A stretch of 64,000 nt of DNA from Notospermus geniculatus (GCA_002633025.1 NMRB01001457.1:59129-123128); one strand, 5' to 3'; counted from the first letter of the stretch, positions 42,550 to 55,300 are shown. Numbers and translations: made by a program. The notes: a model not told the origin generated them from the sequence alone.

Positions 42550-43430
42550 TGACCAGTGGGCAACAGCACCTGTTTGGAGGGTTGCTGTGCGAGGGGTTTT
42601 TTTTGCTTTTGTAAACCCTAGCAAGGTTAGAAGCGCGAAGTGTATCACAGCTGATGTGTCTGCTATTTTTCACAGTTGGCACATTCTGGTCAACAAGACA
42701 AAACGTTCACCACCAAATGTGTGATGTGACGTGATGAAAGAGGCATGACTTCGATTTGAGGCCAAAGCCACACAGAATATGTATCGATATTTTAATAGGA
42801 AGGTGGCGAAGGGGATAAACTGTCACACAAACTTACATGTAGCATTTCTTTGCTGTACAAGGAATGGGGTTACAACTTTATGAAATCAGAATACATTGAC
42901 TGTGTACAAAAATGTATAGTGCCAATAACTGCATGGCTTGCAGATGATGTGGGATTATAAAAAAACGGTATTCCCGATTTGGAGTCCCTGCTAATAGAAA
43001 CGGCACGAGGCACGGATTTAGTATAAGATGATATTAGGATTTTCGTTTAACATGATTTTAATGCTAACACCAGACCTCGGACCGCTGTGGTCAAGGATTA
43101 GGGACTTTAAGGGCCATCGGTTTTAACGGAGAAATCCGTGTTACCCCCCCCCCCCGTCTCTTAGTACCCCGAAAGTTAGTTGGACGCCAGGCATTTCCCC
43201 TCGTTTGCTTACCGTTCAGTGGGCCTGTCTTACGCGTTGGACATCTATAACATTTGGAATTTCGGTTTTTCGTTCCTGCCTACATTTTGTTTTTATATTT
43301 ACAAAATGCTTAATGTTTTCCAGAAGGATGAGAAAAATATTCACAAAGGCAAATAAACGCACCGTGTGTCGACGTTAATCTGCCGAAGGGGGGTTCCCCG
43401 AGTGTTCTTATCTTGACATTGAAGGAGAGG
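42550..43430. other. Upstream region of candidate exon A
   Basis: No exon or repeat was seen besides a C10 run at 43145. If exon A is a true first exon, its promoter should lie here, but no TATA box was recognised close upstream. Confidence 0.35.
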
Positions 43431-43518
43431 TCACGTGACTTTCCCTATACCGTCTCGCGGTGTTCACCGTAGTTTTAGACTTTCTAAGAAGGAAAGAGGG
43501 ACCTTGGAAAGGTTCAAA

Positions 43519-43865
43519 ATGGCGACTGATTATGCGAACTTCCTCCGAGGAAGGCAGGAAATGAAGAAATTACGTTTTATGGAGGACGCCAATAAACCAT
43601 TCAGGAATATGCCGTCGAAAGGATACAGGAAGGCGCCGCCTGGTGGTTACCCGAAGTCAGCGCCAGCTGATGGCAAAAGTCGTAACCAGGGTGATAGATC
43701 CCGGAGATATTACGTCACGGTATCTGTAGCGAGTGCTCCGCGGACGGCAGACGGGGCGCCGCCTGGAGGGCGACTGTGGGTCGCCTCAGCACCGTCAACA
43801 CGGATATGTTATCGAGGACAACATGGGAGGTGTGGGGAGGGGGAGCCGCTGAAAGTGGAAGGAAG
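43519..43865 (+). CDS. Gene 2 candidate first coding exon A
   Basis: First in-frame ATG has a good context (TTCAAAATGGCGA). It encodes about 115 residues, lysine/arginine-rich at first (FLRGRQEMKKLRFMED), then Gly/Pro/Arg-rich. The exon ends GGAAG|GTAAGG in phase 2. Joined to the acceptor at 57063 this gives Arg and then the main frame (MMERAGF), for a total of about 562 residues. It needs a 13-kb intron. The GC-rich, CpG-containing composition differs from its flanks, as expected for a coding first exon. The second half is of low complexity, and the true donor could lie elsewhere. Confidence 0.5.
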
Positions 43866-43904
43866 GTAAGGCATTTGACATGACCATCATAACAGAATCA
43901 ATAG

Positions 43905-44099
43905 AGCGCGTTACTGCTGTTAGAGGCCACTACCAGTTAGCGGTCCTAGAACGTCAGGAAATTTGACGTCACAGAGAAGAACTGCACGCCACAACGTCAT
44001 CGATAATGACGTGACGACATGGTCTACGTCAGTGACGTCAAATCCTGTTCCTTCTAGGACCGCTGACAGGCGGCCTCTAACGGCAGTAATATCTCCCAC
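43905..44099. mobile_element. CRE-MITE copy F
   Basis: CTGCTGTTAGAGGCCACTAC, TTAGCGGTCCTAGAACGTCA, TTTGACGTCACAG, CAGTGACGTCAAATCC and CTCTAACGGCAGTAATATCT. It starts 40 bp after the exon A donor. Confidence 0.8.
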
Positions 44100-44117
44100 T
44101 TGCCGCTTGGCCTTGAA

Positions 44118-44166
44118 TTGGACCCGTAGTGACACCTATTGGTCAACTGACTGACAGCTCCTAGTC
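44118..44166 (-). mobile_element. CAATAGG MITE fragment
   Basis: GTAGTGACACCTATTGGTCA, then ACTGACTGACAGCTCCTAG, matches one end of the copies at 1417 and 40341. Confidence 0.6.
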
Positions 44167-45392
44167 ATACTTCCTCGCCGGAAAATGCTTCGTTCAACTG
44201 CGTCATCTCTCGCCACGGTGGTTTCAACCAAAGCATTTTCCTCTCCACAAACTTGTCGATGGGGAAGTACATGTACTACTACGAATTATCTCTTCAAGGT
44301 GAAAAACACATGAGTCAGTAGCCACTGTAACAATCACAACGGATTCATCACAGTTCCTCTCTTTTCATTCTCGTCCTAAACCAACCAACCGCAAAAAGGG
44401 AATTTCACGTTTCGGTTAATCGTCCTTAAGCCACCGTCGACAATGGCCTACTGTGCTTAATTTTCCGACAAAACCTGTCCGCTATTGAATGGAGGAATTT
44501 CTCATTAGAGTTTAATGGTTATAAAGATAAACTTAGTTTATCAATGCAGCAATTTATGTACGCTTTTCAAAGAATGCATTTTCACGGAGACAACTCTCCG
44601 ATAAAACGGCCCCAGTTATAGCGTTTTTAGAATTACCATTCACTGGTATAAAGTACGTGCAATTTCTGAGTACTATTTTAAAGATTAGGTACATGTATAT
44701 GAGGATGTAAATACTATTCTCCCATTACGGAGTAGCCATTAACTAAAGCATTAATGGGTGGTCTTGAAAAGCGCATCGTCGAAGAGTGCAATCAATTCTC
44801 CAACGTAATTAATGGCCCATCATATTGATCAAACAGTATGATGTTTGGTGACCACGCTATTGCAGACTCGTCACATCTCAGCAAGTTTATGTTTATCAAT
44901 AATGGGTTCAATATTGCGATAAGAGTCTTCGGCATTTTGTGAAGTATCTCGTGTGTGCATGTCACTAGGTCTTCTAGGCTAACCAAACCATGAGTAACAT
45001 CTACATGATATGGAATAGCAGCATTATTTGTTATACATTCATAAGATGGGAATGATTACAGTGTACGCATGGAACTGACCCGAAGGACATAGGGAATATT
45101 TTTTCTCTGGTCAGGACTGCATCCGTCACTAACAGACATCGATTTCTGAGACTTGCATTTAAAACCTGCTTTTTATTCGGAAACTCTATCGGGGCGTCGA
45201 TGATGATTTAAAAAGGATATCGATTTATTGTGAACAATTCCACAAAGGGAATCCCTCAGTTATTTACCAGTAATCATAGTGCCGGTTGTTGGAATTGAAT
45301 ATTTCATTGGAACAAAATATTTGGACAGATGTCACCAAGGCGATTTTATGACGGAAAGGTGTTCGTTGATTTTCTGATGAGATGCAGCCTGA
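44167..45392. other. Intron or intergenic, no gene recognised
   Basis: AT-rich with short open frames. Nothing supportable was found. Confidence 0.4.
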
Positions 45393-45478
45393 AGACAATA
45401 GACTGTTTTTAATAAAGAAAGGGATAGACAATAGACTGTTTTTAATAAAGAACGGGATAGACAATAGACTGTTTTTTT
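45393..45478. repeat. 33-bp tandem repeat, 2.7 units
   Basis: AGACAATAGACTGTTTTTAA followed by TAAAGAA(A/C)GGGAT, twice complete and once truncated. Confidence 0.95.
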
Positions 45479-45912
45479 TAAATCGCCTTTAAAGACAAAT
45501 GGCTGCCAACGGGAGTAATGGAATGGACACCGAAAAATTTATTTTGAATTTATCTGAACTGAAGCAATTTTGCCACTGCTTGGTGCCATGAGGTGGATCT
45601 TATATCACACTGCACTGAGGATGACGTGTTTGGACGTAATGTTTTGTCAAATACATGTACACACCAGATCGGACGTCATTTGACGGCTTCATGCTACGTC
45701 AAGTACGACAGCAAAGCGTAACGACTACCAGTCAGTTTCAACTGGTGATATTAAAGAAAGCCAGGTTTTTAGTAATTTGATCACGATCCAGCATTTCTAA
45801 GATGCCAGAATCTCTTTTCCACCTTTTTTCACCCTGGCTCAGAACAGAACAGATTGTAAATGAAGACACGCACAGATACATTTAATTAGAAGTCATACTA
45901 ATTGACTCGAAG

Positions 45913-45920
45913 TGACGTCA
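45913..45920. promoter_or_regulatory. CRE palindrome just upstream of the exon B ATG
   Basis: Perfect TGACGTCA five bases before the ATG of candidate exon B. Unlike the others in the window, it is not within a recognised CRE-MITE copy. CREB/ATF binding is a family-level expectation only. Confidence 0.4.
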
Positions 45921-45924
45921 CACA

Positions 45925-45995
45925 ATGAAGAGGTTCATGTTGGCGTACGAGAGGAAGCGGGCCGCGACGGACCTCGACGAGGCTCGAATCGTCAG
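45925..45995 (+). CDS. Gene 2 candidate first coding exon B
   Basis: ATG AAG AGG TTC ATG TTG, 23 codons rich in Lys/Arg/Glu (AYERKRAATDLDEARIV) ending GTCAG|GTAAGA, phase 2. An in-frame TGA at 45913 makes this ATG the first possible start. Joined to 57064 it gives Arg followed by MMERAGF, a continuous charged helix-like sequence, for about 470 residues in total. CpG-rich coding-like composition and a strong donor support it. The intron would be 11 kb. It is an alternative to exons A, C and D. Confidence 0.6.
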
Positions 45996-46734
45996 GTAAG
46001 ACATTCAATATGCAGCTATGAGCTTATGCAGGTGACGTCATCACAGAAAAACCCGCCATCTTGACGGCCAAATTGACGTCAAATGACAGTTGTGTAACTG
46101 CCATTTTGCAAATAGAACATGTTCCAAACGAGGACACGCATGGATATAGCCATACTAACAAAATATCAATTAATTGTGACACTACTGTACAACACGCCAT
46201 CCTGTTTCAAATTACAGACGAACTGTAGTGAATTGTGATTATCTTCTCATGCATAATGAAAAACATGGGAACGAATCCCACCATATGAGAAATGAAATAT
46301 CGTATTATCATTCAATTAACTCATTCAACTGTTGTAGAACTTTCGTGTCCGACACAGTTCAGTTATTAGACCTACTTAAACATTCTACAACAGAATGACG
46401 TCCATCCATACTTGTCACAGACTTCGATCGGGAAGAAGAGGTTCCATTTCTCAAGAATTGTTGGCATACACATATGTAGACGTTGAACTGGTAACGCAGA
46501 CTTCATCGTCATAGAAGTAGAGTTCAGAAACGAGCCAACCAGTCATACACTGGTTTTACTATTTCTGAATGGGTTTTACTATTGAAGTGCAGCCATTTTG
46601 CCTACACAACTCACGGGTTAGGGCAGCAGGGGTCACACCGGAAAAGGGTCAAGGGTTTGTGTGAGCGCAGTCGGAGGGTGGAGCGATGTCACAACCCTTG
46701 GTAGTCAAGATGCATGATCCTGTATCCGTTGATT
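45996..46734. other. Gene 2 intron, nothing recognised
   Basis: No exon was seen. A short inverted pair TTGTAGAACTTTCGTG/AACATTCTACAACAG lies near 46332-46394. Confidence 0.4.
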
Positions 46735-47154
46735 AAAAGATTAAAAAATGGTGGAGGGGACGTTTTAAGCATGAACCCTAAACATGCAACCCGTTTCTCC
46801 TGTGAGAGGCGAACCACTCATGGAACGGGCATTAACCTTCCACGTTGTACTAGATTTCAATCCCACTCTATATCCACTGTAAGACATAACGTTCTTGGTT
46901 TGTATTGTGACAAATGAACAATTATTTTCGCATCTTCATCTTCATCGGCAGAGCATGAATCCACATTTTTCTTCCCAATTTGATGTCTTCTGACGTTGGG
47001 CAGAATTACAATGAGCTAAGGTTACACTTGTTGAAATACCCGTGTTTTTCCAGACCCGTGTCAAACCCGTGTGTACGAAAATCCCGGCGAGAGGTCACAC
47101 TACTACATAGTAGTTAAGTAGCCCGACGACAGTTGCGCTGCATGCATTGACTCT

Positions 47155-47545
47155 TCGGTCATTTGCATACGGAAATTTTACACTCGGCAATTTCCGATTG
47201 TCGTCGGCGAGATCAACGCAACTTCAATGAATTCCCATTGTGTTATGCAGATTGAGGGTGAGAGGTCAGACTATAATTACATTTCGACCAATGGGAGCAT
47301 TTGTTATTGTTTACATTTAGCGAACTAAGAGAACAGAGCACGTTTGTTGTATCCATTCACATAACAAACGATTTTGTGTCCCTTTTTTGGCGAGTAACTT
47401 CTGATGTGAAGTGGAAAGAAGTAGTCATTGAGGTACAATAAGGAATCATAAAAGGCACTACTCTGGTGGATGAGAGACAATTAATGCAGGACGTGAAGTC
47501 GGGTAGGCCGCGCCGTATGGGATGACACCTAGTGTCACCGAAGAG
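47155..47545. repeat. Direct repeat unit 1 inside the composite fold-back
   Basis: CATTTGCATACGGAAATTTT, ACACTCGGCAATTTCCGATT, CCCATTGTGTTATGCAGATT, GACCAATGGGAG and TTGTTTACATTTAGCGA, then TCCATTCACA and GACACC-GTGTC. The second unit at 47813-48215 shares all these blocks at about 80% identity. Both hold an ATTTGCAT octamer. Confidence 0.8.
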
Positions 47546-47812
47546 AATTTGGCCTACTTGACCCAAACTGCATGGCTGGTGCTAAAATCCCAACACACCA
47601 ACTAAATCCGCTAGTAAGTTAGACATTTGGCCGTGTCTCCGCCTTCATTGATAACTAAGAGGTGGAAAATGACTGCATGGTGTGGATCACGTCTCACACC
47701 ACCCCAGATTAGTTGTGAAAGCCAATGACAACAGTACTATTGTCGTGTGTTCATCTATCGACGGCCCAGTCTCGGGCTCGAGTTTCGGTTTTGGTTTTAT
47801 CAAATGCGGACC

Positions 47813-48215
47813 TCTGACCTCATTTGCATACGGAAATTTTACACTCGGCAATTTCCGATTGTCCTCGGCGATATCAACGCACTCCACAGCCCATGAATTC
47901 CCATTGTGTTATGCAGATTGGGGGTGTGAGGTCAGAATAATTTCTTTTCGACCAATGGGAGTATTTGTTATTGTTTACATTTAGCGAGCGGAAAGAATAG
48001 AGCACGTTGTTTTGTATCCATTCACACAACAAAATTTGTGTACCTGTTTGTTGGCGAGCACTTCTTTTGAAGTGGAAACGTAGTCACATTGGGCACATTA
48101 AAGTAAAGATACTGTCTGTTCTGGTAGACGAGAGACAACACAATGCCACACGTGAAGATGACAGGCCGCTGTTATTGGGTGACACAACAGGTGTCGGCAC
48201 ACCGAATGTTTCTAC
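47813..48215. repeat. Direct repeat unit 2 inside the composite fold-back
   Basis: Same block order as 47155-47545, 658 bp downstream and in the same orientation. It ends near GTGACACAACAGGTGTCGG. Confidence 0.8.
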
Positions 48216-48610
48216 TTTCCGAAAAATTCCTGAGGGATCATCATGGGCCACTCGCTAAAATATTAATTCTTCCCAAAGTCAGAAGACATCAAATTGGGAA
48301 GAAAAACGTGAATTCACCCTCTGTTGGTGAAGATGAAAATGTAAAAATAATTGTCAGTCTGTCCCACCAAACCCATGAAACTCATGTCTCACAATGCCGT
48401 ATATAAGATGTGTCTTGACTTCTGACCTTCGCTAGGATTTCACTTGCCATCTGATGGCAGGTGGAAAACTAGTCACACAAGGTCGGAAGTTAAGACGCTT
48501 TCTGGCATGGAGTCTGGCAATGCAAGTGACGCCCATGTTCGAACGCGGATGGCATGTTTGGGGTTCATGCCTTCAACGTCCCCCAACGACCAAACCAATT
48601 TTTTAAAATC

Positions 48611-50183
48611 TTATGATTTGCAAGGCCTAATCTATGCCGAGGTCATATGGGATCGGACGACTTTTCAAAAGAAAATAGATATTTGATTTCGTATCAGAAA
48701 GAAGGGGTTCACCACTAGTCCAAGAGACTTTTTGCAGCTTCACCTCAACCCCAACGCGAACAGAGTTACTTGTGACGTACATGTACCTATGCTGCATTTG
48801 TGACTAAGGCATTTACCATGTCTCACATCACTGTGATATTTTGTCCGACATGATCAGAACATATTAATTACTTGTTCTGGCATGGAAAGTGAATGATTGT
48901 AATTTGGAGAACAACGTTGATTGCCTTCCGTGCAGTAACGAGTGAGTGAGCTTCCGCGTCCATTCTTGCTGATTGATATTTCAAGGCACCATACCATACC
49001 TACCAGAGGGACACGCGGTTGAGACTTCGAACCATACCACCGTCCATTTCAATATGTAAATCACGAGTTGTGCCAGGATGATGGGACTAGGAAGATTTAA
49101 AATCGTCTTGACATTGAACACTTGAGTGACAGGCGACGGATGAGATTTCATTTAAATAAACTATATCAACAAAGTATGAACTTCCTGTGTATTATTTAAA
49201 TGTAGATTCTCAGCATGGATTACTTGTTAATGTTGTGTTTCACATACTCTTCAAATCTGTTGGGAGAACTGCATTGTACAGGATGAGATGTTCATTTTAT
49301 TGAGTACCTGCTCATGAACTCTTTGCCATATTTGTAATAAAATCTTGTCTAATCCAATAACGTGGCTTAGAGAAACTACATGTAGTCTGTGTGAACCATA
49401 AAACGTCTAGGTTATGGCTTTCACGGATATTCCGTCGTTCATCCAGACACTTAATGTAAAGGAATAGTACAGTAAATACGAGATCCCTACCGTGGCCTTG
49501 TGAACTCGACCAATCCAAACTACATTTACCATTAGCTTTTGTCAGTGGTAAATCTGCAAACAACACGATGGATTGAACTGGGAGGAACCCCGTGGCAGAC
49601 GCCAATTGATAGAAAAAGCTTTCACGTCCGGTTATACAGCAGCTACATGTAGACTGGAATCTGGCTTCAGCCAGCTATAACGGGTTTCGAAGGATTTAAA
49701 GAATAGTGATGGACGGCCATGTGGGTCACTTTTTATCGGAGCCCTGCCGCTGCCTTTGGCAGCTAGGAATACTTCGTAGCACTGTGGCTTCTGTCGTTGC
49801 TGTGTGGGAAGCTCGTGAAATGGCGTCGTGACCTCAGAAGAACTGCTCAGCACTGAGTTGTTTGATTCAGACGTGACGATCCACCAAAGCTGACCAAGGA
49901 AGGACTCGAGGTGTGAGTAGGCCCCTACACAGGTGTTGAACAGCGATCGATTCTTTGGACAGAAAGGAACGGAAGGAGGGAAGCAGAAGCAGCACTTGTT
50001 TTCAGACTCTGCATGACTTGGACTACCGGTTTTGTTATGATGATCTACTGCTAGATGTCAGCAAGACATACATTGTACGCTAAGATTGACCCAGCAGGAA
50101 ATCCTCCTCACATCATGCAACTACTTCCTACGTCGTTCTGAAGTTGTGAAAGCAACGCTGCCACGATTGCAGTGGTGAAAGCG
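48611..50183. other. Gene 2 intron, no exon accepted
   Basis: Minus-strand frames at 49312-49605 and 49632-49853 were examined and have no supporting splice context or domain. Confidence 0.35.
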
Positions 50184-50239
50184 ATGGCTGTCCCAGTTGC
50201 AACAGAAACTAGCTTCCAATGGACTTGGATTAACTGTAG
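50184..50239 (+). CDS. Gene 2 possible first coding exon D
   Basis: GCGATGGCTG is a strong initiation context. The 18 codons (MAVPVATETSFQWTWINC) end TGTAG|GTATGC in phase 2, so they join to 57064 as Arg-MMERAGF, like exons A-C. The donor is weaker than the others. The sequence is short and could be chance. The upstream 60 bases contain a rough duplicate of GTGAAAGCRA...GCTG. Confidence 0.3.
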
Positions 50240-51216
50240 GTATGCCTCCTTTAATAAGGCTTGCCACAACCCTCCGTCGCAGCCGACGACAGTTCTCCAA
50301 TATTTAATGACTAATGGATATGATTATTGATGTTGGCGACAAGTGTTTAATTAATAAAGCTTAATCAAATAGTTACTGTTGACTTCGCTATTAGAAGAAA
50401 AAAATTAACTGACGGGACATAAGGTGGCCTGCAGCGTTGGTTCTGTGTGTGCACTGACAGGACACAAGGTGGCCTACAAGGTTCTTTATGTTTACGCTTT
50501 TCGCTTGGACGAATTGGGGGAAAAATGTTTGGTGTTGGTTCTTTCTAATTTATGGACGCCCCAGTGAGCTGGAATACGGAGATGTAAAACTGTACAGTTG
50601 TAATACGCAGGCGAAAATGTGTGGTATGTGATAGCGTTTAATTAATGATATAGGAAAGGATTATTACCAGTGTCGTCAGGATATTAAAGCCTTGGTAATC
50701 CGCATATGGCCAATGGATTATCCAGTATGATACGACTTATTGGAATGAAGAATTCACCGCTGTCGAAACAGAAATTTACAAGAAATCGTTACTTGGATGT
50801 TTACACTAGGAGGTGTGATAGAGACCTGTGAAAATATACATTTAAGCACCTACATAAACTGTTAGAGGGGAAGTACATTTTGATTAAACTGGCAATCAAC
50901 TGTCTTCAAGGAAAATAGATACTTGTCAGTATTATAGCTGTCAAGAGGAAAGTTGTCCACACACCGTACCAAATCAACGACGAACGTGAGGTTGATCATA
51001 CAAGAACCTACCGGGATGCAGTGTATAATAGACAACAGTTTATCAGGGTACACTCTTTCATAGAAGAGTCATCGAGGATTGGTAGAGACATATCAAGATG
51101 ATCCAGATCAATGCAATCTGAATTTCCGCAGTGAAGTTTGGTGCTGACACATACTTGATAAGAAGACCAACATCTGAAAAGAATGCATAACGGTTGGCTC
51201 TGGTTCTCACAGCAAA
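50240..51216. other. Gene 2 intron, nothing recognised
   Basis: A doubled CTGACRGGACAYAAGGTGGCCT at about 50410 and 50455 was noted. No exon was found. Confidence 0.35.
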
Positions 51217-51268
51217 ATGTCGCCGACAAAGTCAAGGAACGACACTGCGTTCCTTTATATTGGAAGAT
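51217..51268 (+). CDS. Gene 2 possible first coding exon E (phase 1)
   Basis: AAAATGTCGCCGACAAAG opens a 17-codon frame ending GGAAGAT|GTAAGTAT, a strong donor, in phase 1. It does not fit the 57063 acceptor. It does fit the alternative acceptor at 56984, from which the frame is open straight into the main exon (adding about 26 residues). Support is only phase plus open frame. Confidence 0.25.
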
Positions 51269-52299
51269 GTAAGTATACAATGTTTTCGGTCAATTTTCTT
51301 AACTTCCACTGTAAGCAGGCGGACCTAAGAGAAAGTACCCCCGCCCCCACTTTTTTTACAGTTGGGCGTTCGACCTGCACATTACTTGCATTAGCATAAT
51401 TCAACGCACTATTGGATAAAATACAGCGTGGCCGATCGATCCAATAAGCAACATGTCAGAACACATATTAGTTCAGCCAAGGGTAGATAGATGGCGGAAC
51501 AGAATACTGAGCAATGTGAAGACGAGCAACACCATAACGAATTTTTTTTGTATTTTTGTGACATAACGTCCACTCACTACATGTACTTGGTAGTTGTTTT
51601 TGCTCACGTTTCCAAAGGCCTAAATGTGCAAATGTTGGATTTTAGGCTTAGATTAAGAGGAAGTCGATTAAGACCTGATCTGAAGTATGTCCCAGGCCTA
51701 GAGATAAACCAACATTAGGTTGTAATAAGCATATCATCCTGTTCTTGTGACAATATTTGTCTTAAAGATCCCAATCCCAAAGTCCCATGGTATTTTCTCT
51801 TTAACTGACCTCTATAATGGGACCACCTTTCACTTAAGACCACCATTTGTCAGTCCAGAAGGTGTCTTCATAGGAGGTTCCACGTTATCTCGATTATTAG
51901 GCCTATAGAGTGTCAGTCCAGTCAAACTTCCATAAAAGAAGCTAACATTGCATTTACTAAAAATTATCTTCTACAAATATTGGGCCATTCTAATATTTGC
52001 TGCGCCCGACAGCGATGAAATCAATCAATCATGTAGTTTACTTGGGTAATGCGATGAAAATCGATACTGGGTTATCCCCGCAAAAATAAAATCTACACCT
52101 CCACATCATTTTAATCGATAAATTCTGGGGCCGAAGTATAAACTGTCCTTGAGAATGCCACAAACAACTCTCTGTAAACTTCTGCCAAACCATCGACTGA
52201 GGAGACCATTCACTCTAACTGTCTGTAAATGATAACAAGTCGACAAGAATAAATAAAAGGAGGTGAAACTAATGAAATGAAAAAAAAATGCCATGGCGG
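51269..52299. other. Gene 2 intron, nothing recognised
   Basis: No exon or repeat family was recognised. Confidence 0.35.
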
Positions 52300-52365
52300 A
52301 TTCGAACGTCTGGCCTTCAGTTTAGGCCGCTGAGCCACATGCATTCTTTGGGGCAAACCATCAGG
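52300..52365 (-). repeat. tRNA-like sequence with T8 terminator
   Basis: Minus strand: A-box TGTGGCTCAGCGGCC, B-box ACGTTCGAATCC, then GCCATGGCATTTTTTTT. The anticodon arm is imperfect (GCCTAAACTGAAGGC pairs as a stem, but the acceptor pairing is weak). It is a decayed tRNA or SINE head. Confidence 0.5.
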
Positions 52366-55300
52366 TACTACCTCCTTGCCATCAAGGTCTACCTTGCCCA
52401 GAAAAGCATTGAGATCAAACGTTTTATTCCGGTCAGTGGTTTTCAAATAACGTTTCAAGAATATTGAAAATAATCCGGCATTATGCTAATGATACCGGTA
52501 CAAAAATTCAATTGTTGAAACATTCATCTGGAATGAAGCTCTTTGATTGGTTGTTTACGACGGTACGAATAAGATCTGGTTTGAGGTTTTTTTCCACCGT
52601 GACGGTACGAATAGCCAGTGCGTTATGTAAATTTGCAGTGGGTTGGAAGTAAAATTGATTATCCATCAGTTGATGTAAGATAAACCGTTAGACAAATCTA
52701 GAAAAAAATCTGAACAAATTTAAATAGACGAATTTTAATATGGATGATCTTAAACCTTTGTGAATATGCAGATAACAAATATACAATACAAATGGTCTTC
52801 TAAGTGCTTCCATGGAAAATGTATTGAATTAATCTGGTTATGTTATTGAATGCCTCAATTGAAGCGTGTGAGAGCCGGAGTATAGACGCTCCTATTGGAG
52901 GTATAATTTATTTGTTATTAAAAATGTAATAGCGAAATCAAAGCCCGTTGTCAAAGAGCATCTGAGATCATGGTTATTCATTCTGATAGCAGGAGACTTG
53001 GCATATAAGATATATCGTCCATTATTTAACATTTTGATATCCCGTTCACTGTTTGGAATCAGCGGGGTTCATTCGTGCTGTGGTGTTTGTAATGAAAAGC
53101 GAAAGGCATTGAGGAACGTTATAGAAGTTCATAACAGAAAGGCCGTTCTTTGAGTGAAGTGTACCAAAGAAAGACTGGTATTTCTACAACATGTGCTATA
53201 TAGCCAAGCCGAGAAATTTTGATGTTAATTGGTAGTTTTATGGACTTGAAGAGTTGGAATAGTGAAGCTTGGAAGACGGAGACTCAAGTATGTTACCGAA
53301 GTAAACAAACTCCTATTTCCATATTTCAATCAAGGATAGGACATAGGACTTTCTGTGATTAGAAACGTATCTTTCTAATGACTCCTGGCGGTCCCCCTTC
53401 GTGTAGTACACGACTAGCTTCTTTCCTTGGCTCAAGCGAAGCAAGAACGACCAGCAAGTCATCGATGAGATCAAGTCATTTCCCCAACAAGTCGTTGTTG
53501 TGAAGCTGTTGATCGTAAACAAGGAGTTCAACACACAGAGCCGAGATGGCAAGGCAGGACATTGATTAAAAGACGGGTATGACGACACGATAAAGTAAAT
53601 GTAATGACAAACGTTGTAAAAACTTTAATTTTATTACCTCCCTGCTAACATGCTGTGTCGAGGAATAGCACAGTAGCCTATGCTTGTGTATCACACCAGT
53701 CCCTGACCAACCAGTGACTTTCCCGAGGTCTCGTACAGTCAGTTTGTAATTTGCCACCGTTGAGAGTTCATTATCAATTCAGTCACGGCAAGGAAGGCGC
53801 CCATGGATCGATCATGACAAGTGTTGACGATTTATTAGGCCGATGCACTACATGAACATACTTATACTTAAGTGTTTTTTGAAGTCAGATAAGACAGTCA
53901 CACGTACTCAATTGACGTTGTGTGTACACGAATCGTGTTATTAGTGTCTCTATTTTGGGAATTGGATAACTATCACGATATCGCCTTACTTGACTTCGAC
54001 GACTAATCACCGACGCTGCGGATAGGCAGAATCAAGGTTCGTTGCTTCGGCTTCATATTCCACTGAACGCTGCAGGGATCTGAAACTGCTTTTACTGGAG
54101 ACTCCGAGTGCTTGGCATCGACTTGTGACGAACTACCGTCCGCGACTTCAAATCACGAGAAAAGGTCCAGACTCAATGCAGAGGATGTTTTAGATAGGAT
54201 TTTTCCAAACAGAACTCCAGCATGGATCTGAGGTGACGAAATAGACACCGATCCAAGGAACTCCTTATGAGAACACGTGACCATTCGGACTCCCCTGATT
54301 GGATAGGGGATATCTTACAGCCAAGGCTGGTAGGAAACTGCCGAGCACGAGCAACCGTTCTCTTCACAGGGGAAGCTGTTTGGCTAAAGATCACATTTCA
54401 TCGGCAACTACAACTGACGGATCTCGGAGCGCCAGGAAGGCGAGGGATGTAGACTTGGTACACAAACGGCAGAACAGAACAGGACATACCTCCTTGCTCA
54501 GTGGACGTAATTAATCATTGAAGTCATCTGGCAGGAGTGGCTGTGCCCACTGCTGAGCTTATTTGCCTCGGACAAGACTAACCTTTAAACGGTTTATTAC
54601 TGCAATCAACCTTGAAGGCTGAAGTGCTCATATTGAACCAGTGGATCGCCAAATACCAGCAGGGAAAGGCAAAGATGGAAAACTGCTGCTTCACCTTTAA
54701 CCTATAGCGATGGACAACGTCATAATACTCAGAGGAGAATACTGCACCCATAACCAACATATTTGGAATATCTAGTTATAAGAAATTTAAAAGAAACTAA
54801 TTTCTCCAGGGATTTCGATATGTTTTTATGCCTGATATGCGCCGTATGTCGTGGATTCAATTAAGAAGATGATTCAGGTTTAAGCACCACGGACTAAATC
54901 ATCACAGAATAATTTAGTATTGCTTTATGTGTCATACAAATCGGTATAATATAACTTGATTGCACTGTCGTGTAGCTCGTTAGAGCAGATTCTAAGGAGA
55001 AGAAATTGAACGTTTCTATCAGCCAACCTGATGAATTCTATTCGAACCCGTTGGAATATTCAATGAAGTACAAAAACGCATTTGGTAACGAACAACCGAA
55101 CAAAAAATCGTATTCTGTTCGATAATCAATGGCAGGATCTAGATCTCGTCAGGAACTTTCATTTGGAGTAGTGGCAGTTCTCTATAACCAATAGCAACTC
55201 AACCATGTTGATCAGAATGCGAGTGACACACTCAATAGTCGTGTTATCATTTTTATTACATTGCTTGTCACCCGTTGCTATACGATCGGATTTGTTCCTG

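Larger units (their letters stand above)
46735..48610. mobile_element. 1.9-kb composite fold-back with an internal direct duplication
   Basis: Outer arms match in inverted orientation. At the left, GGACGTTTTAAGCATGAACC, CTAAACATGC, ATTATTTTCGCATCTTCATC and TTCTTCCCAATTTGATGTC lie at 46758-47000. At the right are GACATCAAATTGGGAAGAA, GAAGATGAAAATGTAAAAAT and GGCATGTTTGGGGTTCATGC at 48285-48580. Inside are two direct copies of about 390 bp (47155-47545 and 47813-48215). No transposase was recognised. Confidence 0.7.
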
